This document shows positions 1 to 13,176 of a stretch of DNA of 64,000 nucleotides, in pieces (within the stretch, counting starts at the first letter, position 1; the number at the start of each line of letters is the position of its first letter). The stretch spans positions 6,891,276 to 6,955,275 of the forward strand of contig NC_044008.1 of the NCBI RefSeq assembly GCF_900496995.4, in the 5' to 3' direction. Origin of the DNA: Aquila chrysaetos chrysaetos (Eukaryota > Chordata > Aves > Accipitriformes > Accipitridae). The notes below the pieces were generated by a model, which did not search any database, had not been told where the DNA came from, and was given only the letters and a program-made list of their open reading frames with translations. A program made the position numbers and the translations under genes.

Positions 1-425
1 GCCATTTCCTCTCATCCTATTACTTGTTACTTGGGAGAAGAGACCAGCACCCACCTGGCTACAACCTCCTTTCAGTTCTAGAGAGCGATAAGGTCTCCCT
101 TGAGTCTCCTCTTCTCCAGGCTAAGATACCCCAATTCCCTCAGCTGGTCCTCACAACACTTGCTCTCTGGACCCTTCCCCAGCTTCGTTGCCCTTCTCTG
201 GACACGCTCCAGCACCTCCATGTCTTCATTGTGGTGAGGGGCCCAAAACTGAACACAGCATTCGAGGTGCGGCCTCACCAGTGCCGAGTACAAGGGGACG
301 ATCACTGCCCTGGTCCCGCTGGCCACACTATTGCTGATACAGGCCAGGATGCCGTTGGCCTTCTTGCCACCTGGGCACACTGCTGGCTCATATTCAGCCG
401 GCTGTTGACCAACAGCCCCAGAAAT
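1..425 (-). mobile_element. CR1 LINE fragment, 3' end of the reverse transcriptase ORF
   Basis: Read on the minus strand, this encodes the C-terminal part of the CR1 ORF2 protein. Recognisable blocks in order are [39 protein letters not shown] and [21 protein letters not shown], then [21 protein letters not shown], which is the usual end of the CR1 coding frame. The element runs off the left edge, so its 3' terminus is outside the window. The 5' side is truncated near 425, where similarity stops inside the segment that normally precedes the QQCAQ motif. Small indels and substitutions show it is a dead copy. Family assignment is by recall of CR1 protein and nucleotide sequence. Confidence 0.92.
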
Positions 426-1246
426 AATGCCTCCTTCTATGTGGCTGAGGGTCAGTATCCTAATAGCATCCTGCATAATCTTATCCCAAATTCTGAAAAG
501 GAGATTTCTCCCTTTTTTGTACTTTGACCCATCATCACTGCTTCCTCAACTGCAGAGCAGTGTAAAAACCCCAAAAGACTTGGAACATGCTAATTTGTTT
601 TCCATTACTTCACTCGAATTCTTACTTGTTTGCACATTACACATTCCACTGCACAAAGAGCTCCACTGGCACAAATTCCTGTCTGCAGGCACTACCACCA
701 GCTGCTACGCATCTACACATTCAAAGCACATATCAGAGCAATAAACAAAACATTTTGTAAGTCTCTGGTCATATCAGAAAGTCCCTTTAATACCCAGGCT
801 GTTTATTTTCCTTCCAGTCCATTCCCACAAACAATGAAATAAAAGCCATGACGTACACTTCATAGTATTTTGTTGTGGGTAAACGACGTTCAAAAAGAAA
901 AATCTTGACAAATACCTGCACATAGATATTAAACCCGCCCTGAACAAAAAAGATTAAGCATCATTTATTATACTTTATTTTTCTCTTCATGCAGAGGGAA
1001 GAACTTAACATAGAGTGAAATAGTTAGTTAGAAAAGCAATCCCTTTTACCTAGCAACACCTCCTCACGGAAACAGTATTTCCAGAAGCTAACTGAGCTAC
1101 ATTTCTTCCACCATTAAACATAATCATCTACCTTAATAGCATTAAGTATTTAAAACTCAAGAGTTATCACTAATCTAAAATGAGAGTAGAACAGCACATG
1201 ATATAAACAATTAAAGACCAGTACATAAAATAAAATGACATTTTAC
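426..1246. other. AT-rich sequence, no gene recognised
   Basis: The stretch between the CR1 fragment and a possible exon at 1.25 kb contains only short, unconvincing open frames and no repeat family that I recognise. It is probably intronic if a minus-strand gene spans this part of the window. Confidence 0.5.
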
Positions 1247-1313
1247 CAGTCTTCAGATTGTGATTTTCTGCCCAGTCCTTGTAAAGCTCTGTTTTAGTCT
1301 TCATGAAGTAAAT
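1247..1313 (-). CDS. Tentative internal coding exon, unidentified protein
   Basis: On the minus strand an open 67-base stretch starts after CAAACAG and ends before GTAAAATG, a fair donor. It reads IYFMKTKTELYKDWAENHNL followed by KT and one spare base (phase 0 in, phase 1 out). The peptide is hydrophilic and protein-like with KDW and NHN, but I do not recognise a family. The weak point is the acceptor: the upstream sequence is purine-rich, and two alternative AG sites lie 13 and 25 bases further out in the same open frame. It would follow the 3060-3155 candidate in phase. It may be a chance pseudo-exon. Confidence 0.2.
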
Positions 1314-2231
1314 CTGTTTGTTTCTAAACCATATTCTAAATCACTTTATCAAAAATGAACAGGGGAAAGTTCTCCTCCTCCACTTGCAGCATTTGCTCCA
1401 CATAACCGAGCCACTTGACACGTGCTCCTTCTTTTTCAAGACACAGCCCCTCTACAGCTACACTAGCTGCAGATATTCAAACAAAGATGCCGTTTGTGAA
1501 TAAGAAGTGTCATGCAGGCACCATGTTAGTGTTCTCCACTGCGGCCCACAGCCCTACATTCCAGCTAATAATAAACAAGAGGATTTGAACAAACAGCCTC
1601 AGAGAACACGGCTCCTGTAACACATCACTGTTACGCTCTTGGGTAAGAATTCTTACTGGTATTTACCAAGTGCTGCACAGAAAGCATCTTATTTAAAAGA
1701 CTTACTAGAAATGGGGCTTGAAGTACCCTATTTCTGGCTTATTACTTAAGAAACCATGAAATTAAGTTACTTTAAAAATACAGTTTAGATTTCTGTAAGT
1801 GATTGGCATTCCCTACTTACAAAATAGAGATTTTGCATATTTTCTCTTTAAAACTGCTTTACTGTTCAGGGTATCTTGGGGACCTGAAATACCTAGGATG
1901 ACAGGAGTTGACAAGAATGTTTTCATTGACAGAAGTATAAAAATTCAAGATTTAATATTGGTAGAAATTGTCTGCATCCTCAAAACCTGAAAAACAAATC
2001 TCCATGCCAAATATTCCAAGGACACACACATTAAGCCATTCTCCTGCATAGATTTTAGTCCTTATACGTGCTCTCTCAAGCAAAATGTCAGCTGCTATGT
2101 GATGCTTACAGCCAGGAGCCAGCCAATTCCACTTCTTAATCCAAGCAGGTCAGAGCACACACACTACCAGACCTGGCTTGGAAGACTTGTGTGGGCTTCC
2201 AGCTCTCTTTGAAGCCAACAGAAAGCTGATT

Positions 2232-2612
2232 AGTGGGACTCTTCAGCCTGGAGAAGAGAAGGCCCAGGGGGACCCTATCAATGGACCTAAGTACCTGAAG
2301 GGAGGGTGCCAAGAGGAGAAGAGAGCCAGGCTCTTTTCAGTGGTGCCCACCGACAGGACCAGAGGCAACGGGCACACACTGAAACACTGGAGGTTCCCTC
2401 TGAACATCGGGAAACACTTTGTCACTGTACTGTCAGGGTGACCGAGCACTGGCACAGGTCACCCAGGGAGGTGGTGGAGTCTCCATCCTTGCAGATACTC
2501 GGAAGCTGTCTGGACATGGTCCTGGCCGACCAGCTGTGAGTGGCCCTGCTTGAGCAGAGGGGTTGGACCAGATGACCTCCACAGGTCCCTTCCAACCTCA
2601 ACCATTCTGTAG
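2232..2612 (+). mobile_element. CR1 LINE 3' end fragment
   Basis: The plus strand matches the CR1 3' region. It begins in the part ending with a Phe-Ser-Leu-Glu-Lys-Arg-type motif (CAGCCTGGAGAAGAGAAGGC). It continues through the segment with GGCTCTTTTCAGTGGTGCCC and the GTGGTGGAGTCTCCATCCTT block, and closes with CCCTTCCAACCTCAACCATT. The typical terminal short repeat of CR1 has decayed here to a single CTGTAGTTTC-like end. The copy is 5' truncated, as almost all CR1 insertions are, and carries frame-breaking changes. It is oriented opposite to the CR1 fragment at the left edge, so the two are separate insertions. Confidence 0.93.
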
Positions 2613-3059
2613 TTTCCTTGCACCCTGAAAAGTGTTAAAATGCCAGGAACAGGAGATCTGATCAAGTGCATTGGACTATTCTTTTTTCCCCAGGGACCGG
2701 GACTGGGGGCAGGAGGAAAGTTCCTTCAGTTGTTTTAATGTTCCTCCCCATATCACCTGGCAGAGCACTGAGCCTGGAAACGAGCAACAGCTCCTTTGTC
2801 TTTACCACTGACTACTACTCATGGATCCTACCAAACCCAGGTGTCAATAGTTTAGTCTATGGATTCAGTATGAGTTTAGACTGAGCTAGTGTGATATCCA
2901 CCACTAGGCACATTTCCCTCAAAAGCGGTGTTTTCTTACTGCTGACATTCACATGCACACAGTAGTAATCTTCTTGCTATACAAAAAGCGTCTTCCATTT
3001 TTCTCATGGTAGAACTACTGAACTGGTTTTATAAAACCAACTACTTTCTGTTTCCTTAC

Positions 3060-3155
3060 CTGAGAGCGTAGTTGTGGGAGAGACAAAAAGAACTCACACA
3101 CAATGAAGACAAATACTTGTTCCAGGTTAACTCTCTCAACAGATACCTTCACAAC
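3060..3155 (-). CDS. Candidate internal coding exon, unidentified protein
   Basis: This is one of the better exon-like stretches. On the minus strand a T-rich acceptor (GTTGTTTTCAG) is followed by 96 bases open in one frame and by a strong donor, CTCTCAG|GTAAGG. The translation of 32 codons begins VVKVSVERVNLEQVFVFIVC and continues EFFLSLPQLRSQ, an alternation of charged and aliphatic residues that looks like real protein. Phase is 0 in and 0 out, which joins in frame to the 43-base candidate at 6668-6710 and to the one at 1247-1313. I do not recognise the family. Roughly one in three random 96-base stretches is open in some frame, so the splice sites carry most of the weight. Confidence 0.33.
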
Positions 3156-6100
3156 CTGAAAACAACTTGCTTTTTAACATCGATGGTACTTTTCTACCAC
3201 ATACTACCCTCAGGCAGCAATAAGTTAGGAGCTGTATTACACTGATATTTTTCACATATCTTTAATTGGTTTTCAAGTTTAGCATGTCTATTTTTGTGGG
3301 TGTTTTCAAGTAAAGACTTACACAGAGAAAAAGGAAGATTTTGGCTTAATTAAAACTTTTCTCTGTTCAGAAACAAACAAACAAAAAAGCTAAAGGTGGA
3401 GTAAAACTATTCGTAAGATCAATATACTCCACTATGCTCTGCACAAAAAGCCATTCCAACAGCAAAACACATGCACCCTTTCCCCCTTAATGATCAGCAT
3501 TTCTTCAGAGTAGAACCTGTTGTAGTTTTACTGCATGAGGAGTAGTGAGTGGAAGATATGAAAGTAAGGATTAAACTTTCCTTAAGTAACATCATTGAAC
3601 TCTCATCTTAATGAAAAATCAAGTTTCACTACAGCAGAATACTTGCAGTTCTGCAACATTCCCTATGAGACGCTGCACAGTCACCAATGGAAAATGGTCA
3701 CTTTGGAAATTAGTAGAATTAACTGCTATTAAAAGAAAATAAAAAAAAAAGCAAAAAACAACACTATCTCAAAGCAATTTTAAAGTCATCCCCAAAGGAC
3801 TCAAAACAAGAGAAGGGAAACCAAGGCAGCCCTGCTAAGCAATATTCCACAGAGGAAACCTGTGTCAAAACATGAAATTAGAATTTAGTAGTCTAATATA
3901 TATTGCAAAGAATTTAAATCAACTACTCTTTACTATCTCGCTTTTAAGCAGCAATTGACTAAAGGACTTACAGGAACGCTACTAATACTAATCAGTTATT
4001 GCAATATATCTATGACTATTTTTAATAACACAGCCTTGCTAATACATATTAGTTAATAGAGCATTTAAAGAACTAAACTCAGAATAAACCAGCAATAAAA
4101 CAGAAAAAGAACATAGTCTAATAAAACGCAACTTGGCCATTTACTTAGTCTTAATCTGCAATTATTTTTTATATGTGTTTCACATATGTAAGTACACCTT
4201 AAAATTAAATCACCTCCATCAGCTATGCCTACAACTAACCCAGCTGGAAGCTGCAGTTTGAATGCTCATGTCATCACCTTACTACTAAGCCTTATGAATG
4301 TTACCACAAGGGTTACAAAGTGGAGCGACAAGAACTGGCAGGGTTCTACTGTAATTCCATTTTACAAAGTGTTGTGTGTGCAGTCATGAGCCAGAAGATA
4401 ATTAATTTGCTGAAGGTTAACATAATCAGTTGCAAAGCCAGAAGAAACCATAATTGCTAATTTGCGACAAGCTACACTGAAAAGAGTAAGCCCAATTTTG
4501 AACAATGCTCCCTTCTTGAAAGGGGGAAAAAAAAAAACCAAACCAACACACAACCCACCCTCCTGCCCAGGACTCTGTCAACACAATCCAAAACATTTAT
4601 GGCACCTCTTAATAGACTTAAATGCAAAGACTTGGGCTGGCTATAATTTGGGCTTGCCAGTATGTAAAGACTGGTCTGACTTGTGCAACAACTAGGTAAT
4701 GTCTTACATCTAAGCTTAAGTCATCCTTTCTTCTCCTTCTTCCCAAGGGTGTAGTTGGTATCTGGCCTTTTCACTAGTTTATTATTATTTCTTCTCTTTC
4801 CTCACTGCTATGAAAGGGCAGCACTATGACCATTACGAAGTGGTCATTCACCTATACATTTCATCTTTAAGGAGATGTAAAGGCTATGCTGACTTAAGTA
4901 ATGTCAGCCCTACAAACAGCTGTTCAAGTGGTCATCAGAGCAGATTTGCATTCTCACTGTTCAACGAGATAGAGAAAGCGTTGTTTCTGAAACACATTAT
5001 AACCCAGCAGCAAAGAAACGACAAAGATACAGTCTCCATGGAAAAAACACAGGAGGTTTTCTACTACATGGAAATCATTTTACAGTCTTCCACTAAAGCT
5101 TAAATTTCCTGGAACTCCTACGGTGGATAGAACTGATCCCGCTGTAACATGTAATCTGTTTCATCTACAGCCCATGAGTATTACTCCCACACTCCCCTTG
5201 AAATCCATGACCTTTCCCAGTACTAGTCCTAGACTTTATAATTAATGTCTTAATAAAATATGCTGCAAATCAGCTGCTGTATTACATGGTAAGATCAGAC
5301 ACTTGACCACAAAAGCAGTATTGGCAGATAAAAAGCAGGAATATTTCAGGAATTTCACCCTCAACCTAAAGTAAGTCAAGTCATCCTTTCCACACGAGCA
5401 CCTTTTCAGGTACTGGTTATGACTTTATAAGCAAATTTAGCTGAAAAAGACAGGGGTTTTGATCCCTTTTACTTTAAAAGTATATTATGTCTGCAGTCCC
5501 CAGAGGCTTTTGAAAACTAAAATATCCCCTCTGCATATTGACGCTACTCATACTTCTTTTAACCGTGACAGGCTACTAAACATACAAGCAAGATGATCTT
5601 TCTGAAAGATTGAACGTAACAGTTCTCTGCAATAAATAGCCTCTTCGTTTTCCCAATGCCATACATCAGGATGACATATAAAAATCATTTTTCCCAGCAA
5701 CATAAGTTGAAAGACCATTTTAAAAAATTATCTGAAGTTTTGACATAATTTCAGACATAATTTCAGATTTCCTGTACTGTACATCTTCATTAGTAGTAGA
5801 CCATGAATGTTTTCACAGCACTAAGATTTGCAGTATCAATTTAAACAGTAAAATGGTTCTAATATTTTAGATTCTGACACAAGCCAGAACATTTCATAAG
5901 AAGAGTTATGCTTCCCACATTAACAGACTTATATTTAAGCAGTCAGATGCCACACTGCACTAATTATGTTAAGTCTCCCGATTAATCATTTTTATCTCAG
6001 CATTAGTCAAAATTAATGGAGCAAACAATAATTATATTTTAGAATTCAGCATTAATGATGTGAAGTCTATTTCCAGCTTGAAGCATCACCAAAACAACAC

Positions 6101-6667
6101 TCACGCATACCCTGGAAGAAGTTTTTGAAAGGGGCTCTTCATTATTGAGGAAGCTGTTTCATTTCTTCTCTAAGGCTAGAGAAGTTACAAAAATTCTCTA
6201 GTTACAGAAGTTTCATCTGTATTTGTATCACTTACTGGCTAAAATAAAAAGGTTTGTTCCTCTACACAGAGAATCTTTGAATACTCTGACATACACACAG
6301 TCCAGCTCATCATTTAATTACACAGCCAATTTAACTGATTAAAACAGGAAGAAAAGGAGGGTTTGTTTTTGTAGTAGATGTTATTCTGCCAGTTAATAAG
6401 ACTAAAAAGCTCCAAGCTGGCTCAGAAAAACACCAGCACTGACTCAAGGTGGCAGGAGTAAAACTTTACCAGCACCATGAGGAAGAAGAAGAAACTCCCC
6501 TCGACCTGCCCAGTGACCACAAAGCTATTACCTAATGGCCGACACTACGTTCTTGCTCAGTTAAACACACTGATGAAACCTCATTGGACCTTGCATGATA
6601 CAGAAAAGGAACCGTTCACAAACAAGCAACAGATGAGCAGTTACTGATAACACTAGCTTTTACTTAC
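3156..6667. other. AT-rich presumed intronic sequence
   Basis: No gene, RNA gene or interspersed repeat is recognisable. There is a short A-rich to ACC-rich tract at about 4507-4562. Many AG and GT sites are present with stop-rich sequence between them. A short minus-strand frame near 4.7 kb reads VKRPDTNYTLGKKEKKG and then stops, but its acceptor is purine-rich and I do not call it. Confidence 0.5.
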
Positions 6668-6710
6668 CAGCTGCATATATACCACCAGTCTTTTATTTTT
6701 CTGCCTTCTC
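6668..6710 (-). CDS. Tentative short coding exon, unidentified protein
   Basis: On the minus strand a pyrimidine-rich acceptor (TCTCTTCTAG) and a full-consensus donor (CAGCTG|GTAAGTAAAAG) flank 43 bases. One frame, entered with one base completing a codon and left in phase 0, reads RRQKNKRLVVYMQL. A second frame is also open and the third has a TAA. Both splice sites are good by eye. The short length makes the open frame uninformative alone. It is included because its phases join in frame to the candidates at 10595-10642 and 3060-3155. Confidence 0.22.
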
Positions 6711-9700
6711 CTAGAAGAGACCTCATGAGGTACCCAGGGATTAGTCCTTCCCCAAAAGCATGAGAAAAACAGCCTTCAGCCTCTGTCCACACTTCAACTT
6801 GAGCCTCCCAGATGCCAAGTGAGTGTTCTGCCTATTTGGGTGCAGCCTGTGCATGGCGACACCTCAGGATTTATTTTGATGTTTTAAGCTCAGTTTCATC
6901 CTGATACACAACAGGAAAATAAAATCTTAAATACTGCAAAAGTTCTGGCAGGATGAAAAAGCATTTCTTGCTTTATTCCAGCAAAAGTGTGTTACACTAT
7001 TTACTATAGGATCCTGGACAGGCTGTTGTGATCCATACCATACAGTGTGGGTCTAAGGCGACACTCTACCTACCAAAGAGATACACTGAAGGAACCATCA
7101 GGAACCACAGTACCAGTGACAGAGGAGCTGCAAGGCCCTGCCATGTTCAATTATAATCTTAACATATTAAAAGTGTTTCCACTAAAAAAACCCTGAGTTA
7201 CATGCTACAGCTCTGTTCACTGTAGCTGAACAGCTTTCTTCAGCTACTATGTCTCTCAGCTATTCATCTTAGAGCAGATAAACATTTTAACTGCAGTAAT
7301 ACCCTAAGTACAAATAGGATCCTCTAAGTAAATCCTGCGAAAAGTCTGAATGGCACCAAGAAGCTCCTATGACACTAAACCTACTCTTGGTGACTCCACG
7401 ATAAGTTTGAGTAAGTCCGCAAAAACACATCAAGGCAAATTTCGATACCTGCCTGCTTATAATATCAGTCATGTCTACACAGCACGAAGTAGAGTTGCTT
7501 TGAAAAATCAGCTACTTAAAACATCTGTCATTCACTTTATTAAAACCTAAAATAAAATCTGGGAGAGAGGAAAAAAAAAAAAGACTGAAATCCCCTCTGA
7601 ACATTTGACATTATCTTAAGTGTCATGCAGCAATATATCGATGGTTTTTTACGTTTGTAAAGTGGTTACAGGAGGGGCTGGAGGAATAAGAGACAGCCAA
7701 ATGGCGGGTAAATAAGTTTGTTGAGCAGCAGCAGAAACTGGGGAAGAAAATGCTGTCAGTTTCTTCATCCTTGCTACGAGAAAAGGAAGTTAGTGATAGA
7801 CAAGAAGGTTCTCTTGTTTTCATTTTCACTGATTGAGGACTTGTAAACAAAAGAGAGTAAACAGCTATGGCATTTCCCACGCGAAACAGGAATTAGGGCC
7901 TCGAAGGCTGTCCTGTGTTCTCTGGGTCCCAGCCTCAAGCTGAGGGAACACACAGCAGAGCAGCTGCAACAAAGCCCAATGACAGACCCACCAAATTGAA
8001 ATCAGGTTACATTCATACTGGTATGTACCAATACCAGTACAAATTTGTTTGCATCCATTTAGTTTGCATCAGCTAAAACATTTATTAATAGAAAACAAGT
8101 CCAGAGCTTGGTTAAAACAACATAAAGAAAAAAAATAAAGAAAAAAAAAAAGATCAGTCCCTCAAACTTTGTGGCTGTTTATCCACAAAATATTGTACCA
8201 GTATGATAAACCTTCTGGCTACATTATATCCATCACCTTTATTTCAATTAATTTTTGCTAGACATAACACCTAATTAGTTTTTAGATTTAATCTATCCAT
8301 AAACCTTAGGACAATCTGGCATAAAAGTCTGGGGCTTTTTCCCCAACCTGTGCCAGGGAGATACCAGTTAAGCACAGACAGTGCTGAGATCCCATTATCA
8401 CTGAGAGGCAAGCCCAAAGCTGCAGTAGTGTAGGACCACAAAACAAAAAAGACAAGACATTTGTTTGAATATTTCATTTTAAAGGATAACACAGGTTCAT
8501 CAGAACAGAATTCGCCATAGAGGTTATACATCTCCTTCAAGTAAGAGATCACAGTGAGATGTACCATTTGGCTCATTCTTTGGATACTCTGAAAATGTTT
8601 TACAGATACCTGGTGTTCAGATAAGATGACAATTAAGTTATTCTGCTGTTGCACAGAAACAATGACTTTAGTAACCAGTGCAGTAACAGATATATCATTA
8701 ATACTTTCTTTTTACTGCTTTAGAGGGAAGATTACAAGCAGTGAGGTACTTCAATGACACTTACAAACCTACCATCAAGTTTTCAATGCTACTTCTCTCA
8801 AAATCAGTACTTTTATTTCAGTACTGATGCAAGATGAAAAGCTACAAGCACATGCTGCAAAGACCTTAAGAAGTTTCCGTTACAAGACAAACATGAGGTT
8901 AATTCTAGTCTAGGCCTTGTGCACAGGCATCAACCAAACAATCCATTTATTTGTTAATGCTGAAGTCAATGACAAACAAAACAGAAGAATCTGATCATTT
9001 GTCATAGACTCTCGTACCTCAGCAGAAAATGACCTGAAATGGCTAAAAAGCATTTTTTAACTTGGTACACAGACGAAAGTCTACTTCATCTAATCTGAAC
9101 ACTGACACAATACTTTGGCAACACCTATTCCAAGTTACAAGGATTAGCTCTAGGATAATACACAAATAAAGCCTTTTATGGCTTTCAGTCCTGCTCAATA
9201 ACCTATTTCTTTCCAAACAGATTGCTCTCAGCCTCTGCAAATTTCATATCCCTTACAGAATCAAAATCCATAGTAAGCATCAAAACTTGGTTGAGCCCAT
9301 GGAGCTGCATCTGGCAAACAAGCATCCTGGAACCTGCTAAAAGCAGACTAACTGCAGAATCCTCCCAAAGAAGGGCAGGCACAAGCTGTCCTCTCTATTA
9401 GAAAGCAAGGGGAACAGCCCATCTGTACTCAGTGAAGCACAGGTTGAGATTTAAACATAGATCTACCCACTGTCTGCACTGTGCTTGTACACAAGCAATT
9501 AGGATATTCAGCACTGTGGGGAGGGTTCAAGTTCTCAGTTGTGCAGGCTGTACAGACCAGGAGCAACAGGGCTGACTAGTTACCCAGACATCAACAGAAC
9601 ATTAGAACTCAACTCTTCACAAGAAGATAGCTTTGAGCTCTAACTACAACCAGCAGCTGCAGATAGAAATCTTACTGGTCAAAGCACTTGGTATGCCTAA

Positions 9701-10594
9701 ATTGCCTTTAAATCCTCTTTTGACTTACAGATGTAGCCACAGTGGTCAGACAGGAAACCTTCCCATGAGATGTAACACTCATTCTAAAATTCATCAACTT
9801 CACATAAAATTTCAGCAAGTTCAAGTCTGAAATTTTCATCAGTGAAGTTAAACCCAAAATAACTTGTGAGGGGAAAAAAAGTATCTTGATTATGAATTTT
9901 GGTTCCCTCTTACCTTACCACTGAAGACATTTCTTCAGTACACATTAAAATCCCAGCTTTGCATTTCTGATGTTAGTATAAACAAAGCCAAAGTATCTCC
10001 TTGAAACAAGGAACGGTAATGCAGTAAACCAAGGCATCATCTCTGCAAAGGTATTCCCGAAAGGTCTAGCAATAGGATAGGAAATGAAGAGGTTGAACAT
10101 AAATGTGGCTTCAGTTACAGCATTTCAGAAGGATTAAGAGTTATCACTCCAGTGGCTTCAAACTTGATGAAAATCCAATAGCCTTTCATCAACTCTTCCT
10201 TCTTCAGCAAAAGTACAGCTGTCACCTGCCATCATATAAGTCTGAACGCGAGTGAAAATGACCAAATGTTTCTCCTGGTTTAGAACAGTTTCTGAAATTG
10301 GTTAATTTACCCGCAAACTTCTTGTTATGACAGCAAGTTCTTGAAAGAATTTACAAAGAACTCAGCCTACCTTAAGGCTGGGAGAAGAAAGAGATAATTT
10401 TCAACTGAAATTTATTTTAATAGAATTCACACTAAAGACAACAGCTTTTGCTGTGTGTTAGCCATCAGTACAAACCTTACTGTACTTAGTCTAGAAATTC
10501 TGCTCACTCTTTTTGAATCCTTCCATACCTCACTTTCTTCCCTGGCATAGAAAAAACAAGGGGTATAACTACTGAACACTATAAAATTACTCAC
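6711..10594. other. AT-rich presumed intronic sequence
   Basis: I see no recognised repeat family and no convincing gene. The 127-codon minus-strand open frame at 8271-8654 shows no protein-like features beyond openness. A splice-flanked stretch at about 9727-9795 (minus) is open, but its acceptor is poor in pyrimidines. Confidence 0.5.
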
Positions 10595-10642
10595 ACACTC
10601 TCTATTTGCCAACAGCTGCTGTTTTGGAAGAGCACATGTAAC
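10595..10642 (-). CDS. Tentative short coding exon, unidentified protein
   Basis: On the minus strand a good acceptor (CCTATTGTCAATTTTTAG) and a strong donor (GTGAGTAATTT) bracket 48 bases. Two frames are open. Phase 0 gives VTCALPKQQLLANREC. The frame entered with one completing base gives LHVLFQNSSCWQIES and leaves two bases. The second frame joins with matching phase to the candidates at 13177-13237 upstream and 6668-6710 downstream. Nothing identifies the protein, and a chance pseudo-exon is a serious alternative. Confidence 0.22.
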
Positions 10643-11380
10643 CTAAAAATTGACAATAGGGACCAACAGTTCACATTAGTGTGATAATGTGTGCTATAAA
10701 ATTGTAGAAAAACAAAAGCATCAGAGAGTACTTTGTACCTGAGGTACAATAGGCTGTTTAATCCCAGGGTAACATTCAAGCCATCTCAGACACGTGATGT
10801 TGACAGGTTTCTCTAAAAAATGAGTCAGATGCACATCCTGGGGGAAGTTCTCTCTCTGATTAAAACAGTATCACAAACAGCCATTATTCTTCAGGTGCTA
10901 TTGAGCTGAGGTGGCGTTTCACTGAATCACAGACTCCAACACAATCTAAGTCACATTTTTTTTTCAGATAAACAGATAGATCATCAAGGAGTTTAAGCAA
11001 AGGCACAAGACAAATACATGGATTTGCAATCCAACTAATCAGGTTTTACTGAATCAAAAAACTTTGGTGGGAATGTAATGAAAGGCTACTACTGTTTTGA
11101 GTGGCCCAAATCTATTCAGATGCTGTGGATGCAAGCGCAGGCTATAACATATAGCTGCAGCAGCCAGAATATCAGGGCTGATGGAAGTACAGCCTACCAG
11201 CTGTGGCTTAGACACTTCAACCTGTACCCTGACACACAGCACACTGTAAAGAGGCAATGACCTGTATAATTGCTTTCTGGAAATATAACACCTTCTGAGA
11301 CTAGAAAAGCAGAAGAGTGACAATTTACAAGTCACACCTAATTAAAAGTACAAATGCGAACAATATGAAAAGAGGATATT

Positions 11381-11397
11381 GGGGGGGGGGGGGGGGG
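11381..11397. repeat. Poly-G run (17 G)
   Basis: This is an uninterrupted run of 17 G on the plus strand. Such a run is length-unstable and prone to sequencing error, and it can form a quadruplex. Confidence 0.95.
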
Positions 11398-11775
11398 AGT
11401 GTGATATTTAGGGAATGGCATTTTAAGAGGATGATGCACAAAACTGCCAGAATTTAATTAGCTGTCAAGTTAAAGCATGCAGGGGTCATCGTCAGTAAGG
11501 AGGAAGGGACTTAAAGCCGCTAGAAAGGCATTTTAAAACTCTACCTTGCATCATAGGTAATTTAAAGCACAAAACTATAAGCAAGCAACCCAAAAATTAA
11601 ACTAAATAAATGAAAAAATTATTGAGCTGCTTTAAAGTTTTACTACCTTGTTATACAACTAAGTCCATCAGATTTGAGTGCCAATTTTCCCACTGTCTTG
11701 CACCTGTTTTCATCCTTCACACCTGTATATTAGATCAACAGTATTTTGTATCTTTCTGCATACATAGTGCTGAAA

Positions 11776-11872
11776 TGAAAAAAAAACAAAAACAAAAACA
11801 AAAAAACCCAAAACAAACAAACAAACAAAAAAAAAACCAAAAAAAAACCCACAAAAAAACCAAAAAGCCTAA
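11776..11872. repeat. A-rich low-complexity tract with AAAC and ACCC units
   Basis: Nearly 100 bases contain only A and C: A runs broken by single C, then AAAC repeats, then ACC and CCC interruptions. Open frames reading through it (Lys, Gln and Asn on one strand; Phe, Leu and Val on the other) are artefacts of composition. Confidence 0.93.
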
Positions 11873-12689
11873 AGGAAAACTCATGGAAATTTCCTTTCTG
11901 TGAGTATGAAGGCAAAACAACTGCACAGGCTTAGAAAGACAGAGAAGAAATATGACACACGAGGCTGTGCCAGATGATATTGTAAAGGGGGTCCACTGAA
12001 CTATAAGTAACTTTCAGAATGACAAAAAAAATCCCATAAACAGAGAGAAAAGCACAGCTATTCCCCAAAGCCCACACAGCTGAGACCTGTGGAAAAACTT
12101 ATCAGCACAAAAGGGATATAAACAAGATGACTCTAAATTGGTTTCATTTTAAAAACATTATAGCAACCTTTTAGGTAGCTCCAAGTTAATCAATAAGATA
12201 CCATACAAGTAGGGAGCTACCATATTTATAAGCTACTGCGATGGTCTGACTGCCAGACACAATTGCTATGTGGCCACTTCAGGGCAAGCAAGGCAAATTT
12301 CATATTCTTAGACCTCAGAAGTAACTAATTCTCAGTGAAATTGGTATGCCATTGCTACTCCAATACCACGCAGTTCCCTGATACATCATTTAGCCATGAG
12401 TATTTTAAGTTCAAGCTTGTAAGTTCATATAAATAGAATACCAAACAGGTACAGCCTTTCACATGGACTACAGGATTTAGACCAAATTTTAATTGAAGGA
12501 CTTTTCAGTTTTGTCTCAGAATGAAGAAGAATGGTTTGGAAACAAACTCATCTGCAGTTGTTTTAATTGTGGAGGAAAAAAAAAAAAAAATATTTAAAAT
12601 AATAAAAGAGAACTGAAACAGTTTTCATGTTACAGCAATTTTGTAACACCTTTGTATTAAAATAAATTATTCTCAAATCTGAGGCTGAA

Positions 12690-12746
12690 AGGTTTTTGTT
12701 GTTTTTTTGGGTGGTGGGTTTTTTTTTGGTTTTTTTTTTTTTTTTA
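12690..12746. repeat. T-rich tract with GGTGGTGGG core
   Basis: This T/G-only tract is the reverse-strand counterpart of the A-to-ACC tracts elsewhere in the window: T runs interrupted by GGG, GGTGGTGGG and GG, ending in a run of about 15 T. Confidence 0.9.
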
Positions 12747-13176
12747 GTTTTTAATTGGAAACAACTGTTTTCCCACTAATAAGAAATCTATGAACTCAAC
12801 TGATGAAAGATGCATGACAGATAAAAGGCAGGCAAAAATAGGTTGGAGAGGGGAAGCGCATACAAAATACTGCATCAAAGTTGTTTTAAATTACAAAGGA
12901 ATCACAAATTGCCGAGAAAGGTAGCTTAGTCAAATAAAGCCCAAACCAAATCACTATTAAATAACAATTGTACAACAGCAGGAATGTTTAAGATATGTCA
13001 AATAAAACCACCCCCCCAAAACCACCCCATATTCAAGTGTATTCCCATTAATCCTAATTTGATCATCTCTTCTACAAGCTTCCCGAATCATACCATTTCT
13101 GTAACTAGGACGCAAGAGAGATAACACTTTGAGTTTTCCTAATGGAAGTAATGACTTTAGTAATTCTAACACTTAC

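Noticed and set aside
24..527. 167-codon plus-strand open frame
   Set aside because: It is the antisense of the CR1 reverse transcriptase fragment.
8271..8654. 127-codon minus-strand open frame
   Set aside because: Non-descript composition, no domain and no supporting promoter or splice context.
11545..11574. 30-base minus-strand microexon with excellent acceptor (GGGTTGCTTGCTTATAG) and GTAGAG donor
   Set aside because: Its phases do not fit between the neighbouring candidates, and a 30-base open frame carries no evidence.
11610..11903. Lys/Gln/Asn-rich plus-strand frame and Phe-rich minus-strand frames
   Set aside because: Products of the A/C low-complexity tract.
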